Shown here: one piece after another, positions 37,171 to 50,900 of the stretch
How positions within the stretch are numbered: position 1 is the first letter of the stretch
Layout of the letters: the number at the start of each line of letters is the position of its first letter
DNA from: Phylloscopus collybita
Taxonomy: Eukaryota; Chordata; Aves; Passeriformes; Phylloscopidae
Reading direction: 5' to 3'
Assembly: GCA_027886175.1 (NCBI GenBank)
Contig: JAJNNQ010000142.1
Location: 1,060,501 to 1,124,500 of the forward strand
DNA length: 64,000 nucleotides
Notes under the pieces: generated by a model
What the model was told of the DNA's origin: nothing
Seen by the model: only the letters and a program-made list of their open reading frames with translations
Databases searched by the model: none
Position numbers and translations under genes: made by a program

Positions 37171-37310
37171 GCTGCTGGGATGCTCCCACTGCTGGGATGC
37201 TCCCACTGCTGGGATGTTCCCACTGCTGGGATGTTCCCACTGCTGGGATGCTCCCACTGCTGGGATGTTCCCACTGCTGGGATGCTCCCACTGCTGGGAT
37301 GCTCCCACTG
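37171..37310. repeat. 17-bp tandem repeat upstream of alpha exon
   Basis: About eight copies of CACTGCTGGGATGCTCC, some with TTCC instead of CTCC. It lies 25 bases past the CTG repeat, in FGFR1 intron 2. Confidence 0.95.
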
Positions 37311-40300
37311 CAGCACTCAGGGGACAGATGTGGCGGCAGCAGCAGAACAGAGGAGAGGCAGAGGCAGAGGCTGCGAGCACCCCAAGCAGCACCAAGTGCT
37401 TCCCTCCACAGCAGGACCTGCTCAGTGCCTGGGCTGCTCCAAAGCCCTCACCCTTCTCGGCTCTTACGGAGCATGACAGGGCAGGGGCTTCTGAATGGGG
37501 GAGAAACAGGCAACTTGTGACAACTCAGTGCTGCTGCATGGCAGGATCCAGCCTCTCCCAGAAGCATCCCAAATCCCTGCATGGCTCTGCCACCTCGCAG
37601 GGGTCTCAGGATCCCTACCACCACAAGCGGGCAGCCAGCAAAGCAGGCCAGGGTCCCCATGCCACCAGCAGCCCACCCTGGTTAGAGCAGGGCACTGCAG
37701 GGATGAAAGGGCAGGGGCTGGGGCTGCGGCAGGACAGCAGGCAGGGAGTGAGGGGGGACAGGTCAGCCCAGGGAGCTCTGGCCAGGCAGGGGCCGGCCAC
37801 GGCATTCCCATCCACAGCATTCCCAGGCAGGGGAGCTGAGCTCCCCGAGGTAACACTTATGTGAGCAGCACAAAGATCCTTTCTCTCCATTCTGCTGTGA
37901 CACAATCTTGTCTCTCTCAACCCTGAAGGGTCCAGGGCTCTGTTCTCAAGTCCTGCCCTCCACGGTGGGTGGTGCCTGAGCAGCTCTCCTGGTCCCAGGC
38001 TTGGGGAAGATGCTGGGTTTCAAATCACCTCTTCAAATTCCACAGCTCAAGGAAGGGTCCAGGCTGCTACAGATTTGCAGAGGCTTCCTGTAATGATGTG
38101 GGTGGATGCAGTGCGATCATCATCCGAGACTGAGCTCTACAGGGTGGTGGGCACAGCTCCAGAGCCCAACTCTTCAGGCACCCCTTGCCTCTGTCTCCTC
38201 CCCAATGTGTGTCTGGTTGTTGTTGGCCAGCTGGATGCCATCAGGATGCTGTGGAGTGGCACAGGGTCTCTACTGGCACAAAACGCCCCAGAGAGGAGCC
38301 GGGGTGTGCAAGCAGCACAGGGCCAGGACCGAGGCCTCGCTCCTCCCTGCACCCAACAGCCACTCTGTACAGCCAAAAATGAAACCTTGGCTCTCCAGAA
38401 CTCTGATTCACCGCACCGTGACCTGCACTTCACTTTCTGGCCACTTCTCTTTGCCTTCGACTGATGAGAAGCTTCATGGGAAAAACATTCATGAGCAGCT
38501 CCAGAGTTTCTCCTCTTTCTTTTGCTCGGCACTTGAAGGAAAACAGTGGGATGGGAAAGAATTCCCTTTCCTCAGCTGCTGTAATACCAACGCCAGGGCT
38601 CCAGCTCATCCATGAGAGGTTACAAAACATTTTAATGTGGAAGGGGAAGACCAATGGGAGCCCCTTTGATGGTGGGGAAGGGTCTTGCTTTGCAATCCTG
38701 TTTTCCCCTGACTTTCTCCCACAGGACAGTCACTTCTCACAGCTCTGATTTGTGTTTCAAGTGATTAGTCACAGGCATCTCCGAAGGCTGACAAAGCAGC
38801 AGTGACATCCCACCCTGTCCATCTGAACGCCCCAGGTCTGGGTAGCCCCACATCCTCCTGCCTGTCCCGACTCCCTCCTCACACAGAGCAAGGTCAGTGG
38901 GCAACAAACAGCCATGGAAACCCAAACCAGCACAGACCCAGTGCTGCAGCCAGGTCTGCTCTTATCTGGCTCCCAGCTCTGCCCCTTCCCACGCATCAGC
39001 AAACTTCCCTGGGGAACACAACAACCCTGCAGGGAAACCAGCGCGGTCGCTCCTCCCGGCCTCGAGCTCCAGCAGCACCCCCAGCTGCACCTGTGGAGTG
39101 TGAAGGAGTAGCCTGGGGATGGAAACGGTCTGTGGAGAAGGGGAAATTTTAGGGGATCCCAGCCTGATGCCAGGGCTTGAGGAAGTAGCATTCCAGGTTC
39201 AGGAGGGTCCCTTCCCAATGGCCACAGGTCCTTGGGTACACCATGCAAGTGCCACTGCCTCTTCAGACCCTTGGACGTGGGGCCAGATCCCCTTTCAAAG
39301 CTTCCAGCCCCCTCCTCCAGCCCCACTGAGCCAGGGGCTGGTTTGCATCAGGAGCATGACTGGGAGGCACGGCGGTGTCGAGGTGATGGACGGAGAGGGG
39401 AGGCAGAGGGCAGGCTGGGGCCCTGCCCTTCGCTCACCCACAGCACTTCTCTGGCACTGGGGATGAGGCGGAAAACGCGGCATGGTGGGAACGGCCCGAG
39501 AAGGAATTCACAGGCTAATGAGCATGGCCAGGTTTGCTCAGCCCCCCGGCGCTCCAGCAGCACTGCAGCCCTGGCAGGCAGAGAGCATTGTGGCTGCTGG
39601 GATGGTGCAGATGGCACCGGGGTGGCAGCAGGGGCACTGAGAGCTGCTGGTGTGAGCCCTGGCACTGGCGTGGCCTCCACTTTGGTTAATGATTGCTGGA
39701 CACATTGGCCTGACCCGTCCCTGTCCCACGCTCTGCTTTCCTGTACCTTAAACCACAGCAGTGGGTGCAGCCCCACAACACAGCCCCATGGCAGAGCCCC
39801 ATGGCAGAGCCTCCTGGCTGGCTGCTCCCCATGGGCACAAGGCAGGCCCACAAGGACCACCTCTCCAAAGGTTAATCAGCCACACAAACCTTGGCTCCCA
39901 TCCCTGAGGCTCTGGCAAAGGTCAGTTAGTGGGAGTCCTCACCTCAGCTGCGAGCTGTGGGGTTGGTCCCAGCAAACAGGGTGACAGCGAGGAGAGCACA
40001 GGAACACCAGTCCCACAGGCCTGTCCCACCCCAGAGGACAAGAGGGCTCATGGGGAGCCCCAAGGTTCCCAGTGAGGCAAGGGGCAGCTCCAGCCGATGG
40101 TGCCTCCGTGAGCACCCACAGAATCCGCATGGTGCTGTGGCCGGGGCAGCTGCTGGGGGTTTATTATTTTATTCCAGCTTTGAAATGGAACCGAGAGCAG
40201 AGCCGAGCCCAGCGAGCATCAGCCAGATGGAGAGTGTCACCAAGGGCATGTAAGTGTCCCCGGCGCCCCTGGGGCTTGGCCCCCACGGGGACAGCAGGGG

Positions 40301-43300
40301 CAGGGACACGGGGCAGCCCTGCCGACAGGAGCTGCACGTGTGCATTGTGCCCCCCTCTCTCCGTGCTGGCCGTGCCCCCCAGGCTGGGCACACACAGCAG
40401 GGAGCTCGGGGTGCACCCTCCAAAGGGCCAAAGCCCCCGGCTGTGCCGGCCATGGCGATGGTGACGGTGGCAATAAAGGGGCCAACAAAGCGGCGCGGGG
40501 ACAATGCGGGCGGGGGGGCGCGGAGCCGCAGGCGCCGGTTGCCCTGGAGACCCCAGCGGGGCTTTCCGAAGGTATTTCCTGAAGAAAAAGCACACACATG
40601 CCCCGCAGCCCCACTAATCCCAACAGGAAGCGCTCACCGGGACGTGGGGATTGGCTTCTTTTTGATTTAAAAAGCTCGTCGCCCCGCCGTGTCCCCCCCA
40701 GCCCGGGCCGTGCCGGGGGCAGGTCCCGAGGGGCAGCATCGCGGCTCCCCCGCTGCTCCCAGAGCCCTGCACAGCCCTGGACCGCAGGGAGATGCCAACA
40801 GATGAGCACCACGGGCTCAGGGCAGCCCCAGCTCCTCCTGTCCGAGCCAGCCGGGGGGCCGCGGGTTTCCCCACACCCTCCGCTCCCCGGACGCTTCCTC
40901 TGCAGGGAGAGGGGGATTTACCTCCCGCTCCAGGCCCTCCCGCTCTCCCAGCCTGCACGGCAAATGAAGCAGCACTTAATTAACAGGCGTGTTGGGAGTT
41001 TGCAAAGCTGTCAGGATAAACCCACCCCGTTCCCCCCGGCCCCCCCCCGGCCACGCTCGGAGCTCGGCAGAGCTCAGAGCCCCGGAGGCAGCGGCTTGGG
41101 GCACAGGGGGTCACAAGAGAACAGCCCAACCCGCAGGTTTTGGCCGGCTTTGCCTGGCCCTGCCTCACTGCTGGAACCGAGTGTCCTCTGCTCTCCTCCC
41201 TCCTGCACAGCCCCAGGCTGTTGCACACGGGGGGCTCCACACCTGGCAGACACTCGGGGACCCTCCCGCCCCCCGGCGTGGCTCCGCTCACCCCGCGGCA
41301 GCTCCACAGCCCAGGCTCTGCCAGAGTACGGCTGCTTTTCCCAAAGACTCGTATTTCTTTTTTTCCTCCTCAATTAAGGGCCAGAGTGACAGCATCCGAG
41401 TGGAAAGGCAGGAGGATGGAACAATGCCGGCCCGACAGGCTGGGAGGGGATGCTCTGGGGGACACAGCCACGTCCCGGCAGCCGGACTGGGCAGCTGCAG
41501 CTGGGGGGTCTGGGGGTGCTGGGGGCTCCCCGAGCTCTGGGAACAGTCCTGGGCTGCTGCCATCAACAGCAGAAGAGCAGGAGGCTGCAGGCTTGGCAGG
41601 GAATCCCTGGGCTGCTTGTGGGGCTCCAGCAAGGAGTCAGCTACTCCAAATGGGATCCCCTGGGGCTCTCCAGGCACTGGGTGGGAGACACCTGGAGCCG
41701 AGAGAACCAGGAGGGACTGGACAGCAGGGAAAGAGAGAGGGGACAGAGCCGAGGGTCAGCTGTGCCCTGGGGAGCAGCGGGGACAAGCCGGTGGGCTCCC
41801 CCAAGGTACCTGGGCTGAGCACGTTGCCTGCCCCGACTTTTGGCTCCTGCAGGGTCCAGAGCAAGACCCCCTGGAGGAGCTGGGGACAACAAAGCCCCGG
41901 GAGCCAGGGCCCCTGCTGGCCCCGCAGATGGCCGGGGGGTGGGGGGGTTAAGCCTGTGGCCAGCTGGGCAGCCAGCAGCCCTGGGAAATGGGGCAGCCCT
42001 CAGGCCCTGCCCCACGGGGAGGGGGCTGCAGCCAAATCCCCTGGGCTTTGGAGTGCAAATGCACCCCCCGGGAAGTATCTGCTGCACTGGGGCAGTCTGG
42101 GGCTCAGCGTGTCCCAAAACCAGCTGTCTGAGGCAGGACCCCCCTTGCCCCAGGACACGGCTCCCCACGAAAATCTGCTCGGCAGGGCTATGGCAGACCC
42201 CCTATGGCAGACCCCCGTGAGGAGAAGCCTGAGCAGCGGCTGGGACAATGGCAGACAAGGAGAGAGGGAAAAAAAACCTTGGCAATTTTCTGCAGGTTTC
42301 TATTTAACCTGGAGACAAAGAGCGGCTTTGTGCGAGGGAGGGACAGAGGCTGCACATGGAAATTTCTTGGCTTTTCCCCTGAACCGGGGTTTTTTCACCA
42401 CCTCCAAATTTAGGTAACTATAAAATGCAGTAAGTGCCTGTTAATATTTTATTTGCTCCAGATTTTTTGGTACTGGGAGGGAGCCCCTGACAAGCAGAGC
42501 TCCCAAACTCCCTCCCACACCAGAAGGAGAGGGGGGCCAGGGCTGAACCCCCCTCCACATGAGGCCAGGCCGCTGACCAGCCGCGGGGGATTACTCCTCC
42601 CTGAGAAGGGAGCTTAGCTGCCTCAGAACCGGGAGTAAACTGAAACCCCATAAACATCCAGAACAAAGTCCGGGAAAGCTGCTGCCTCCAGCACAGAGGG
42701 GACTGAGTGCTGCCCCCAGGGTGGTGGGGGATGCTCCTGGGTCATGGTGCTGTGGGGGAAGGACACAGACCTTGGCCCCGAGGACATGATGGCCCTCAGC
42801 ACGGGAGCTGAACCCCATCCACGCCCCACGGGACCCCAAACCCCTGGGACTGGGTCAGAGTCTGCCCCTGAGAGATGCTGGTGGCTCAGCCCTGGCTGCA
42901 GGTCCTGGCCCAGCACCGGCTCTTCCCATCCCACACGTCCTGCTGGGAACATTTTGTTCCCACCAGTCGGCTCCCGAGCCAAGGGACGGATTCTGCCCCA
43001 GCCGGGCTCCTGCTGTGGCACTAATTGGGCCGCCCTGGTGAGAACCGTGTCGGGAAATGTTTCCAGAGGTTATTGTTAGCCCTGGCATGAGGCTGGCGAG
43101 GAACCAGCTCCCTCCTCTCCAACCTCTCCTCCTCCACTGCCACCGCCTGACGCTGCTCCCAAACCCTCCAGGGGCTGCAGGGCTCCTCACACACCCCAAA
43201 ATTCACCTGTGCTCAATCAGCTCCCCTCAGCCTGAACATTCTAACACCTTTCCCAGTGCCACAGCCAGGGCTGGGGCTGCAGGTGGTGCTCTCCTGGCAG

Positions 43301-44778
43301 CACAGAGCCATCCTTACCCCAAACACTGCCAGGAAACCTCTTCCAGGAAGAGCAATCTCCCGAGAAAAACATGTTTACCACTGTTAACCGCATTGTTTAC
43401 AGATGCGGGGAGCAGGCACGCCAGTGGAAAAATCTCAGCAACGGCCCCTGTGAGTGAAGCGCTGCCCGGGCTCCTCTCTGGAGCTGCAGCTCCCCAGGGA
43501 CCACGTGTGGCTCCTGGGGTGTCACCTCACAGGCTGTGACCTGTGACCAGGCTACCTGCTGCTCCAGCCAGAGGTGCCAACCCTGGCAGCCAGCAGCATC
43601 ACCCAGTCAGCTCCCAGGGGGGTGCTGCAGCTGCAGCAGGGCTCACCTGCGGGCTGCCAGCTCCAGCCCCGAGCCCTGAGGGGACCCCGGGGCACCAGCG
43701 GCGCCGTGCCCACGGCCACACCAGCAATCTGCCTCTCAGCATGCTGCTGGGAGGAAGGGGGAAGGGGGAGCGACTCTTAAAAAGCAAAGCAGTGCCCACA
43801 GACCAGACATTCTTGGGTAATTAGAACCAAAAGGAGCGAGTCGGCCCCGCGCGGCACTGCCGGCTCTGGTTATTCTCTGCCTCGCCGAGGGCCAAGGCTC
43901 TGACGCGCTGGAGTGGGGCTCTCCGCCAGGGCCGGCTCTGCCCAGGGCCAGGCGACCCACTTGGCCCATCCCTGAGCCTTGGGGTGCCCCAACACTCAGG
44001 AGCAGAGCCAGGCTGAGGCAGGAGCACCCCTGGCTGCTGCCACCAGCCCTGCACTGCTCCTGGGGGACAGCAGCGATAACAAAGGAGGGGATGTTCTGGT
44101 CAGGGGCTGCGCTCCCCAGCCCCAGCGGAGCAGAGATTTGGACTCTGATTTGGATTTGCACGAATCACCTGAGCCAGCCCCAGCTCTGAGCCCCCACCCT
44201 GGGCATTCCCAGCTGGGAGCAACACTGGAGCATCCTGAGGGTTTCTGCGGCGTGCATTCATCCTCAGCACTTTTGCCAGCTGGCAAAAGCTGAACCAGTA
44301 CCCCACACCCAAACCTTCATCCCCACTAGCTGAGCCCAGGATCAGCCCAGTGGGGCCAAGCAGGGTGGGAGCAGCCTCACGCACATCCTGGGTTACAGAT
44401 CCTCACAGGGCTGTAAGTGCCGTCACGTGCAGCGACCCCAGCGGGGGACGCAGCCCCCAGGGCTCTGCATCCCTCTCCAAACCAACAGGTCAGGGTTTGC
44501 CACAAATTTCTCCGGGTTTAAAATGTCCCCAGGCACTGCTGGAGCCACATTCCCACTTCTGTGCCCACACAAACCACACTGGGGACAACAGTGTTTTGTG
44601 CCATGTCCCCAGAGGCACCAGCACCCGGGCAGCCAGGTGACACCACAGGTGGCACTGGGGATGTGCTGGTGGCCCCACAGCTGGAGCACACGCCAGCCTC
44701 TGCCTCTGCTGCAGGGAAGAGCAGCTCGTGCCACCCAAGAGGAACGCACAGGAGGAGGGAGCGGGGGCTGCCTCTTAC
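37311..44778 (-). other. FGFR1: FGFR1 intron 2, remainder
   Basis: About 7.5 kb of GC-rich intron between the signal-peptide exon and the alpha exon. Reading frames up to 425 codons on the plus strand (about 41.1-42.4 kb) look like chance in GC-rich DNA. A small block near 43365-43410 carries two GTTTAC FOX-type words and a GTTAAC. No exon or clear mobile element was found. Confidence 0.6.
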
Positions 44779-44986
44779 CTTGGTCGGGCAGGGTGGGGGC
44801 CGGCCGGGCAGCGGAGAGCGCGGCTGCGACCAGCACAGCCCAAAGGATGAGGCACCGCCAGGTCAACATCCCACTGCTGCAGCTACTGCCTGGCGACTGG
44901 GATCCACAACTCCCACTCCATGGGGGCCCCGGGCTGGCCCCGGGCGGGCGCAGGGGGGTCTCCGCAGGGCTGGCAGCCCCTACAAG
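44779..44986 (-). CDS. FGFR1: FGFR1 exon 2 (start codon, signal peptide)
   Basis: The exon holds 117 nt of 5' UTR (44870-44986) after a CTCCCTCACAG acceptor and 91 coding nt from the ATG at 44869. The protein starts [20 protein letters not shown]: a signal peptide with a hydrophobic core and likely cleavage before ARPAPTLP or RPAPTLP. It ends CAA G/GTAAGA. Confidence 0.97.
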
Positions 44987-47900
44987 CTGTGAGGGAGCAA
45001 AGCAGAGTCAGGGCAGGGCCAGCTCCCCAACTTCCCACCACCCACCACAGGCGATGTTCCTCCCGCATCCAGCCCAGACTGCAGGATGTCCCTGGATCAA
45101 GGGACGTCCCCAGACTGTGGTGGCAGGTCTCCACAGACCCCTCAGCAGCCTGACACGACCTGGCACTGACTGGCAGGGTTATGTTTCCCTCTGTAAAAGT
45201 GCTGATGTGTCAAGAGTAAAACCGCTGGCAAAGCAGAACCAAATGCAGTGAGATTTCCCAGAATGGTGAGAGAAATATTAACGCCAGTTCCAGAAAGAGA
45301 GATTCCTGCTCTCCTCTTCCTGCACTTTGTCAGGTGTTGCTCACCCACGGCTTCACTGAGGGAAATCCCTTATCCAGAGCAAAATCTGATGTTGTCTGTG
45401 CCACCCCTAGCAAAGCAGGTCTCAGTGCAAACTCCAGCCCCCTCCATTCCCTGTAGGATCCATAGGGCACATAGCAGCCACCCCCATGGAGAGGCTTTCC
45501 TGGAGCCAGAGGGTCAGCCAGCTGCAGCAGATCTCTTTCCACCAACAGCTGTTTTTGAAGTGGCTGTGTGGGGAGAAATCCCCTGGCCTCCACAGCCAAT
45601 TCTGCAACTCGCTCTCGTCCCTGCCAGCTCTCACGCTGGGCCCTCCAGCCCACCCATCCCTGCAGGTCCCCATCCCTTTCCAGGGGACTGCTCCACGCAG
45701 GGCAGCTCTGGAGCTGGGTTCTGGCACAGGGAAGCCCAGCAGAGGCTGATCCTGCCTCAGGATGCTGTGTGGGGCATGCCCTCCATGGCCCTCATTCCTC
45801 TTTCCCTCTGACCATCCCTCCTCCCCATGCCAGGAGCATGGAGCTCTTCCAAGACACGTTCCAGGGGGATGCAGCAGCCCGGGCCCAGCCGCCCCCGGCC
45901 AACTGCTCCGAGCCGTGTGGATGGGAACAAGGCCCTGTGCTCCACCCCCGCGCCACATCTGCACCTCGGCAGCAGCCTGGGACAGGGCCCGACGCTGGCC
46001 ACGGCTGATGGTCCCGCCGGGCTCTCCGAGGAGATCCTGCCCAGCCCTTGCACAACCCGCGCAGCCCCGGCTAGGCCGCTGCTGCCAGCGGGAGCTCGGG
46101 GACAATTACAGGGACCAGGACGTGGACAGGACAACACCATCCCACAAACCCTTCCCCAGGGCACCTCCCGGGGTACAGCTGTGCCTCCAGACCCCACAGC
46201 CCCTGCCGAGCATCCTGAGCTCACCCGGTTCCTGTCCCCGCTGCCGCGTGCTGTGCCGTTCCCAACCTGCCGCGGCAACAGGCGCTTCCCTTCGCCGAAA
46301 GGCGTCAGGCTGAAGTACACACTGTTAAAAACAGTGAGTAATGATCGTAGTGAGTAATAAACTGCTACTCATCCTCCCCACGCACTCGGTCCGTGGAGCC
46401 TCTGCCTCTCGCTCCAGTGTGAGACCCTGCGCTCCCTGTGCCCGGAGTGGTGGCTTTTCCCCAGGGATGGGCTGAGCAGCCACCAGCCCCAGAGGGCTCA
46501 GATCCTCCAAAGAGCCTCTGCACCCAAAGGACACCCAGCTGGGGTGTAGCTGTGGGAGCTCCAGCTGCCTCCTTCCTGCCCGACTGCTCCAGCTCTGGCT
46601 GTCACGGGAATATTTGGGACCCAAACTATTGACACAAGGAGTCGGGCAGGGAAAAGGGCACCCAGCAAACACCGGTGTTATCACCAACACCAACGCTCCC
46701 AGGCACTGGGTAGTGCTTGGAAACAGTTATTGAATGTTCAGGATTTATCAGGGTTTGGAAAGGGGAGGTGGAATTCTTTGAGGGGGGAAAAAAAAAGTCT
46801 TTGGTATTTCTGGAAATTATTTTCTGTCTCTCGGTGGCTTTGTTTATCGACAGCACATGCTCCCCGGAACATGCCCTAATGCGGAGCGTCTGCGTGGGCC
46901 TCCCGAGCCGGCCCCGTGCCGAGGGGAGGGATGGAGGGGAGCCCAGTGCCTCCAGTTCCTGAAAAATGAGTCAGTGCTGGCTCGCGCACAGCAGAGCCCT
47001 TCTCCAGATACACCTCGGAGCGGGTGCCTTCCAGCTGATTCAGGGCCTTGACAGCAGGATATTTCCATGGCGTAGGGAGCGCTCGGCAGCACAGAGCTGT
47101 CCCGTGGCTGAGACGGTCACTGGGAGGGAGGGAGGGAGGAACAGAGGGAAGTGTGCCAGGACCCAGCAAGAGCACACAGAGATGGTCGGCTTCCCAGGGC
47201 ACTGAGCGAGGGCGCAGCAGCCACGGCTTTGCTGGAGGGCAGCAGGACTGGGACGCATCCTGCCCACTCCTCCCGGACAGGTTCAGCAGCACCCGAGCGA
47301 ATCTCAGTGCTCAGAGATGCTGAAGAGGCAGCACAGATCTTTTCCTCCTTCCCAAGGGAAAAGGAGAGACTTTTGGAATCCCAAGACACCTGCCCCCTGA
47401 CTCCTTGATGTGCACATGGGAAGGAGACAAGGAAGTGGGGAGAGTGCTCCTACCTATGCAAACAACAGCACGGCTCTTCTCCGTGTTTATCCAGCTTTTA
47501 TATAAATCCCAACAGGAAACCATTTGCTCTGGAGGATGGCAGCTCGCGCAGGGTGGGTCTCCGGTTCCTGCCGGGCACTGGGCACCATCCCCACTCCCCG
47601 TGGCCCCAGCACACTGCAATTTACTGCTCCGGGGTGGATTCAAGCAACTAAAAATGGAAGCAGAGAGGAGCCAGGGCTAAATACCCCTCGGAGACCTGCC
47701 TCCAAAACTGCAATTACCACCGGCCATTACACCCACGGAGCTATTTTGGAGTGGTGATGGACAACCCTGTGCCCATCCGTGCACCCTCCAGGGGCACATG
47801 CTCCCTGTGTGCAAGGGAAGATGTTCTCACACTGTCTTTGCACACCACTGTGTCCATGAGGAGTCTTGTGCAACCTGACCCCCACTGTCCTCAGGGACCC

Positions 47901-50900
47901 TGAGGGCTGCCCTTTCACTCCTCGCATCTCCCACACTCCTGAGTCACAGGGCTGAGCTGTCCCAGGGACGTGGCACAGACAGGACCTTCCAACTTCGACA
48001 GCAGATGCTCCCCATGGTTCTGAGCTGAGTGGTTCCAAGTGGGGAAGCCCCTTCCTGTCCTGTGGCTCACCTCTGGAATGTATCTGAGGTGCCACACACA
48101 GGAGCTGGGGCTGGAGCAGGGTGTCCAGCCAGGGTCAGAGCCCTGCAATGCTGTGACATCTACAGGGGAGCTCCGAGCTGATCCCTGTGTGCCCACGCTG
48201 CTGGATGTTTTGGGGGCTGGCTGCTGCCATGGGCTTGGTGGGGCTCGGGGTCTCTCCTCTGCCTCCCTGCTGGGGCTGAGATGGCCCGTGGCATTCACCA
48301 CGTCAGAACGTCTGGGCTGCCTTGGCACCAGCAGCCAGCAGGTAACACAGCAGGCAGGAAAGGAACAAGGACAGGCCACATCCAGCAGGGAAAAGAGTCT
48401 GAGCTCAACTCCTGGGTCTGCACAGCATCAGGAGCCTGAGGTGGGGGACTGTGCCCAACCAGGCACAGCCCCTGTCCCTCAGGAGGGGAGGTGGTGACTG
48501 CCAGCAGACCACCCTGCCTGGCACAGATGCCCCCCAGCTCCAAAGCACATGAACAGAGGCTCCTTTTCCTCTGAGGTACAACAAAAGCAGCCCTCCAGCT
48601 GCCCTTGGGGAAGAAGGACACAACAAAGGCACAATCCGTGGGCGACAGGAGCGAAGCCTTTCCCTTGCCCCATGCTCCATGCCCCAACCTGTGGCTCAGG
48701 TCAAGAACCAAGTATTTGCTGAAATAAAAAGCAAACACAACTGCAAATGGAACTGTAGGGAAAAACTATAATGCCTAAAGCAGACACATGCTTGGAAAAA
48801 TAAATATCCAACTGTGCAGCATACAGAGCATGTTAACCCTTCCCAGCCGGCCGCCAGGACTTGGGGCTACCAGGGGTATCTCCAGCACCAAGCTGTGGGC
48901 CAGCATCCAGTGGTGGGAGAGCCTGGGACATGGGGCAGGAAGGACAGGGAAAGGCCCAGCCTCACGCACAGATCTCCATAAAACCATCTCTGTGAGAACT
49001 GACAGTGGTCAGAACAGATTTTTAGGCTTCAGGCATTAGCCTAGGCCTGTGGGAAAGCCAAGCACACAACTCTCTCACTCTGGTCTGGGAAATCGAAAGG
49101 AGAAACCCAAAACAATCCTTGCAGATATCTTCTCCCTGACACCTGGTGTTTTTCCAACTTGTTTACTAGTAAAGATGTTTACAAGAAGGTGTTGTTCTAC
49201 ATGACCAATGATATTCATTGTACCAAAACGCTGTATAAAGGAGTCTGTCATTCAATAAACCCTTGGCTATAACACCCTCCGAAAAAGGCTCTGAGTCTCA
49301 TATTGTTATTCCTGCCGTCCCGAATCCTAATGATACACCTCAGTTCTAGAAGCATCCTCGCACTCAGGGATCTCTCCCTACCTGAAGGCTTGATTTTCAG
49401 ACCTACAGAACAACCATTGGTACCTGAAAATCTATCCTGGGCTGGTCCCCCTGGCTGCTTTGGGAGAACACTGGCCAAGCATAGGGACACTGGGCAGGAT
49501 CACAGCCTGCCAGCCCCTGGAAGGACAGAGACCCATTGCCCAGCCTTGGAGGGAGCTGCATGGGGTTTTCACTACATTGCACTCCTCCAAGGAAAGCCAT
49601 CGGGAGGGGAAGGACACACATTTGCCATCATGCCCAGAAGCAGAAGGTCCCCAAATGGGCAGAAAGTCGGATATTCAGGATGGGATGAGCATCTGCGCGT
49701 GGCCCCTTCCAGCAGCCAGGACTTGGAGGGCTTCACCTGGGGCTGGAGACAATACGGCTCCTGGCTCAGGTTATGTTTTGAGGTGGGTAAATAAAGAAGG
49801 AGCTCCAGCTCACGTCTGGAATGACCCTTCCCGCACGGCCAGGGCAGGCACCTCGTGTGCGGAGCAGCCCAGACGATGCTCCCGCCGCTGCCCTCACCCC
49901 GGCACCACTCGTGCCTGCACCCTGCCGGGGCAGGGGCCATTTATTTTAATCCTCTCGGAGCAACACAAGGAAAAGGCAGCAGTGCATGCCAGCCAGCACA
50001 GGGATTAAGGGAGGAAGTGCTCCTGAGTGGGGAAGATGGCTGCTGGCCAGAGCAGGGGGCTGCAGGGCCCGGGCTGCGCGGGGGGGCTGTCCCTGCGCCC
50101 CGCTCCTCTCTGCTGGCATCCAGCTTCTCCAGCCAGGGCAAACCTTCACCTCCACCTGTGCACAGTGCCAGGCTCCCTCTGGCCGGGACCTGGCAGCCTC
50201 CGAGCCCGGCCGTTTATCCCGGCGAGCTGCTGGGTTCACTGAACCGCTCGGGTTTAAACATTGCCGGGGAGGGAGCTGCCCCGGCCAGCCGTGATCCAGG
50301 ACACGGGGCAGTAACTCAGCAATCCGGGCGGAGGAGGAACGGCGAGGCAGCCGTGGAGCTCCCCGGCACCACCTGAACAGCCTCTGCTCCGTCCTCACAC
50401 GAGGCCAGCGGCCACCTCCTCCATGTCTCCCGGCCCCGGAGCACACAAAAGCCACCGCCAAACTGCAATCAATCCCTCCGGCTGCCAGGGCCACCGCACG
50501 GCCCGGCGGTCACCGCCACCGCAGGTGTCGCCGCCGTCTCACCGCGCTCCCGGCACCTCCGCCGTGGGCGGACGAGCGGTTTCCGAGCCCGGCACAGCGC
50601 TGGGATGCGGCGGCTCCGGGAACCCCACCAGCGTGGACACACAAAGGGAAGCACCAGCTCTGGGACGGCGTTATTCCAGCGCTTCCATTGCCGCTGGCCG
50701 CCCCGGGATCCCCAAACTGAAACACAACCAAATCCAGCTCCTTCTCCATTTTTTTTTTTCCTGCAAGCCTCAAAGCTCTCGCTCAGGTACTTTTCGGGAA
50801 TGAGGGTCCAGGCAGCGACTCGGAAAACGGAAAACGCCCCCCGATTCCCGCCAGGCTCTCCCGCGCCCGGGAGAGGTTTCGGGGTCGGGACGGTTCGGGG

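Noticed and set aside
41140..42417. 425-codon plus-strand reading frame in FGFR1 intron 2, with an overlapping 320-codon frame
   Set aside because: No domain, no repeat of known family, no good splice or promoter context. Composition fits chance open frames in GC-rich DNA.
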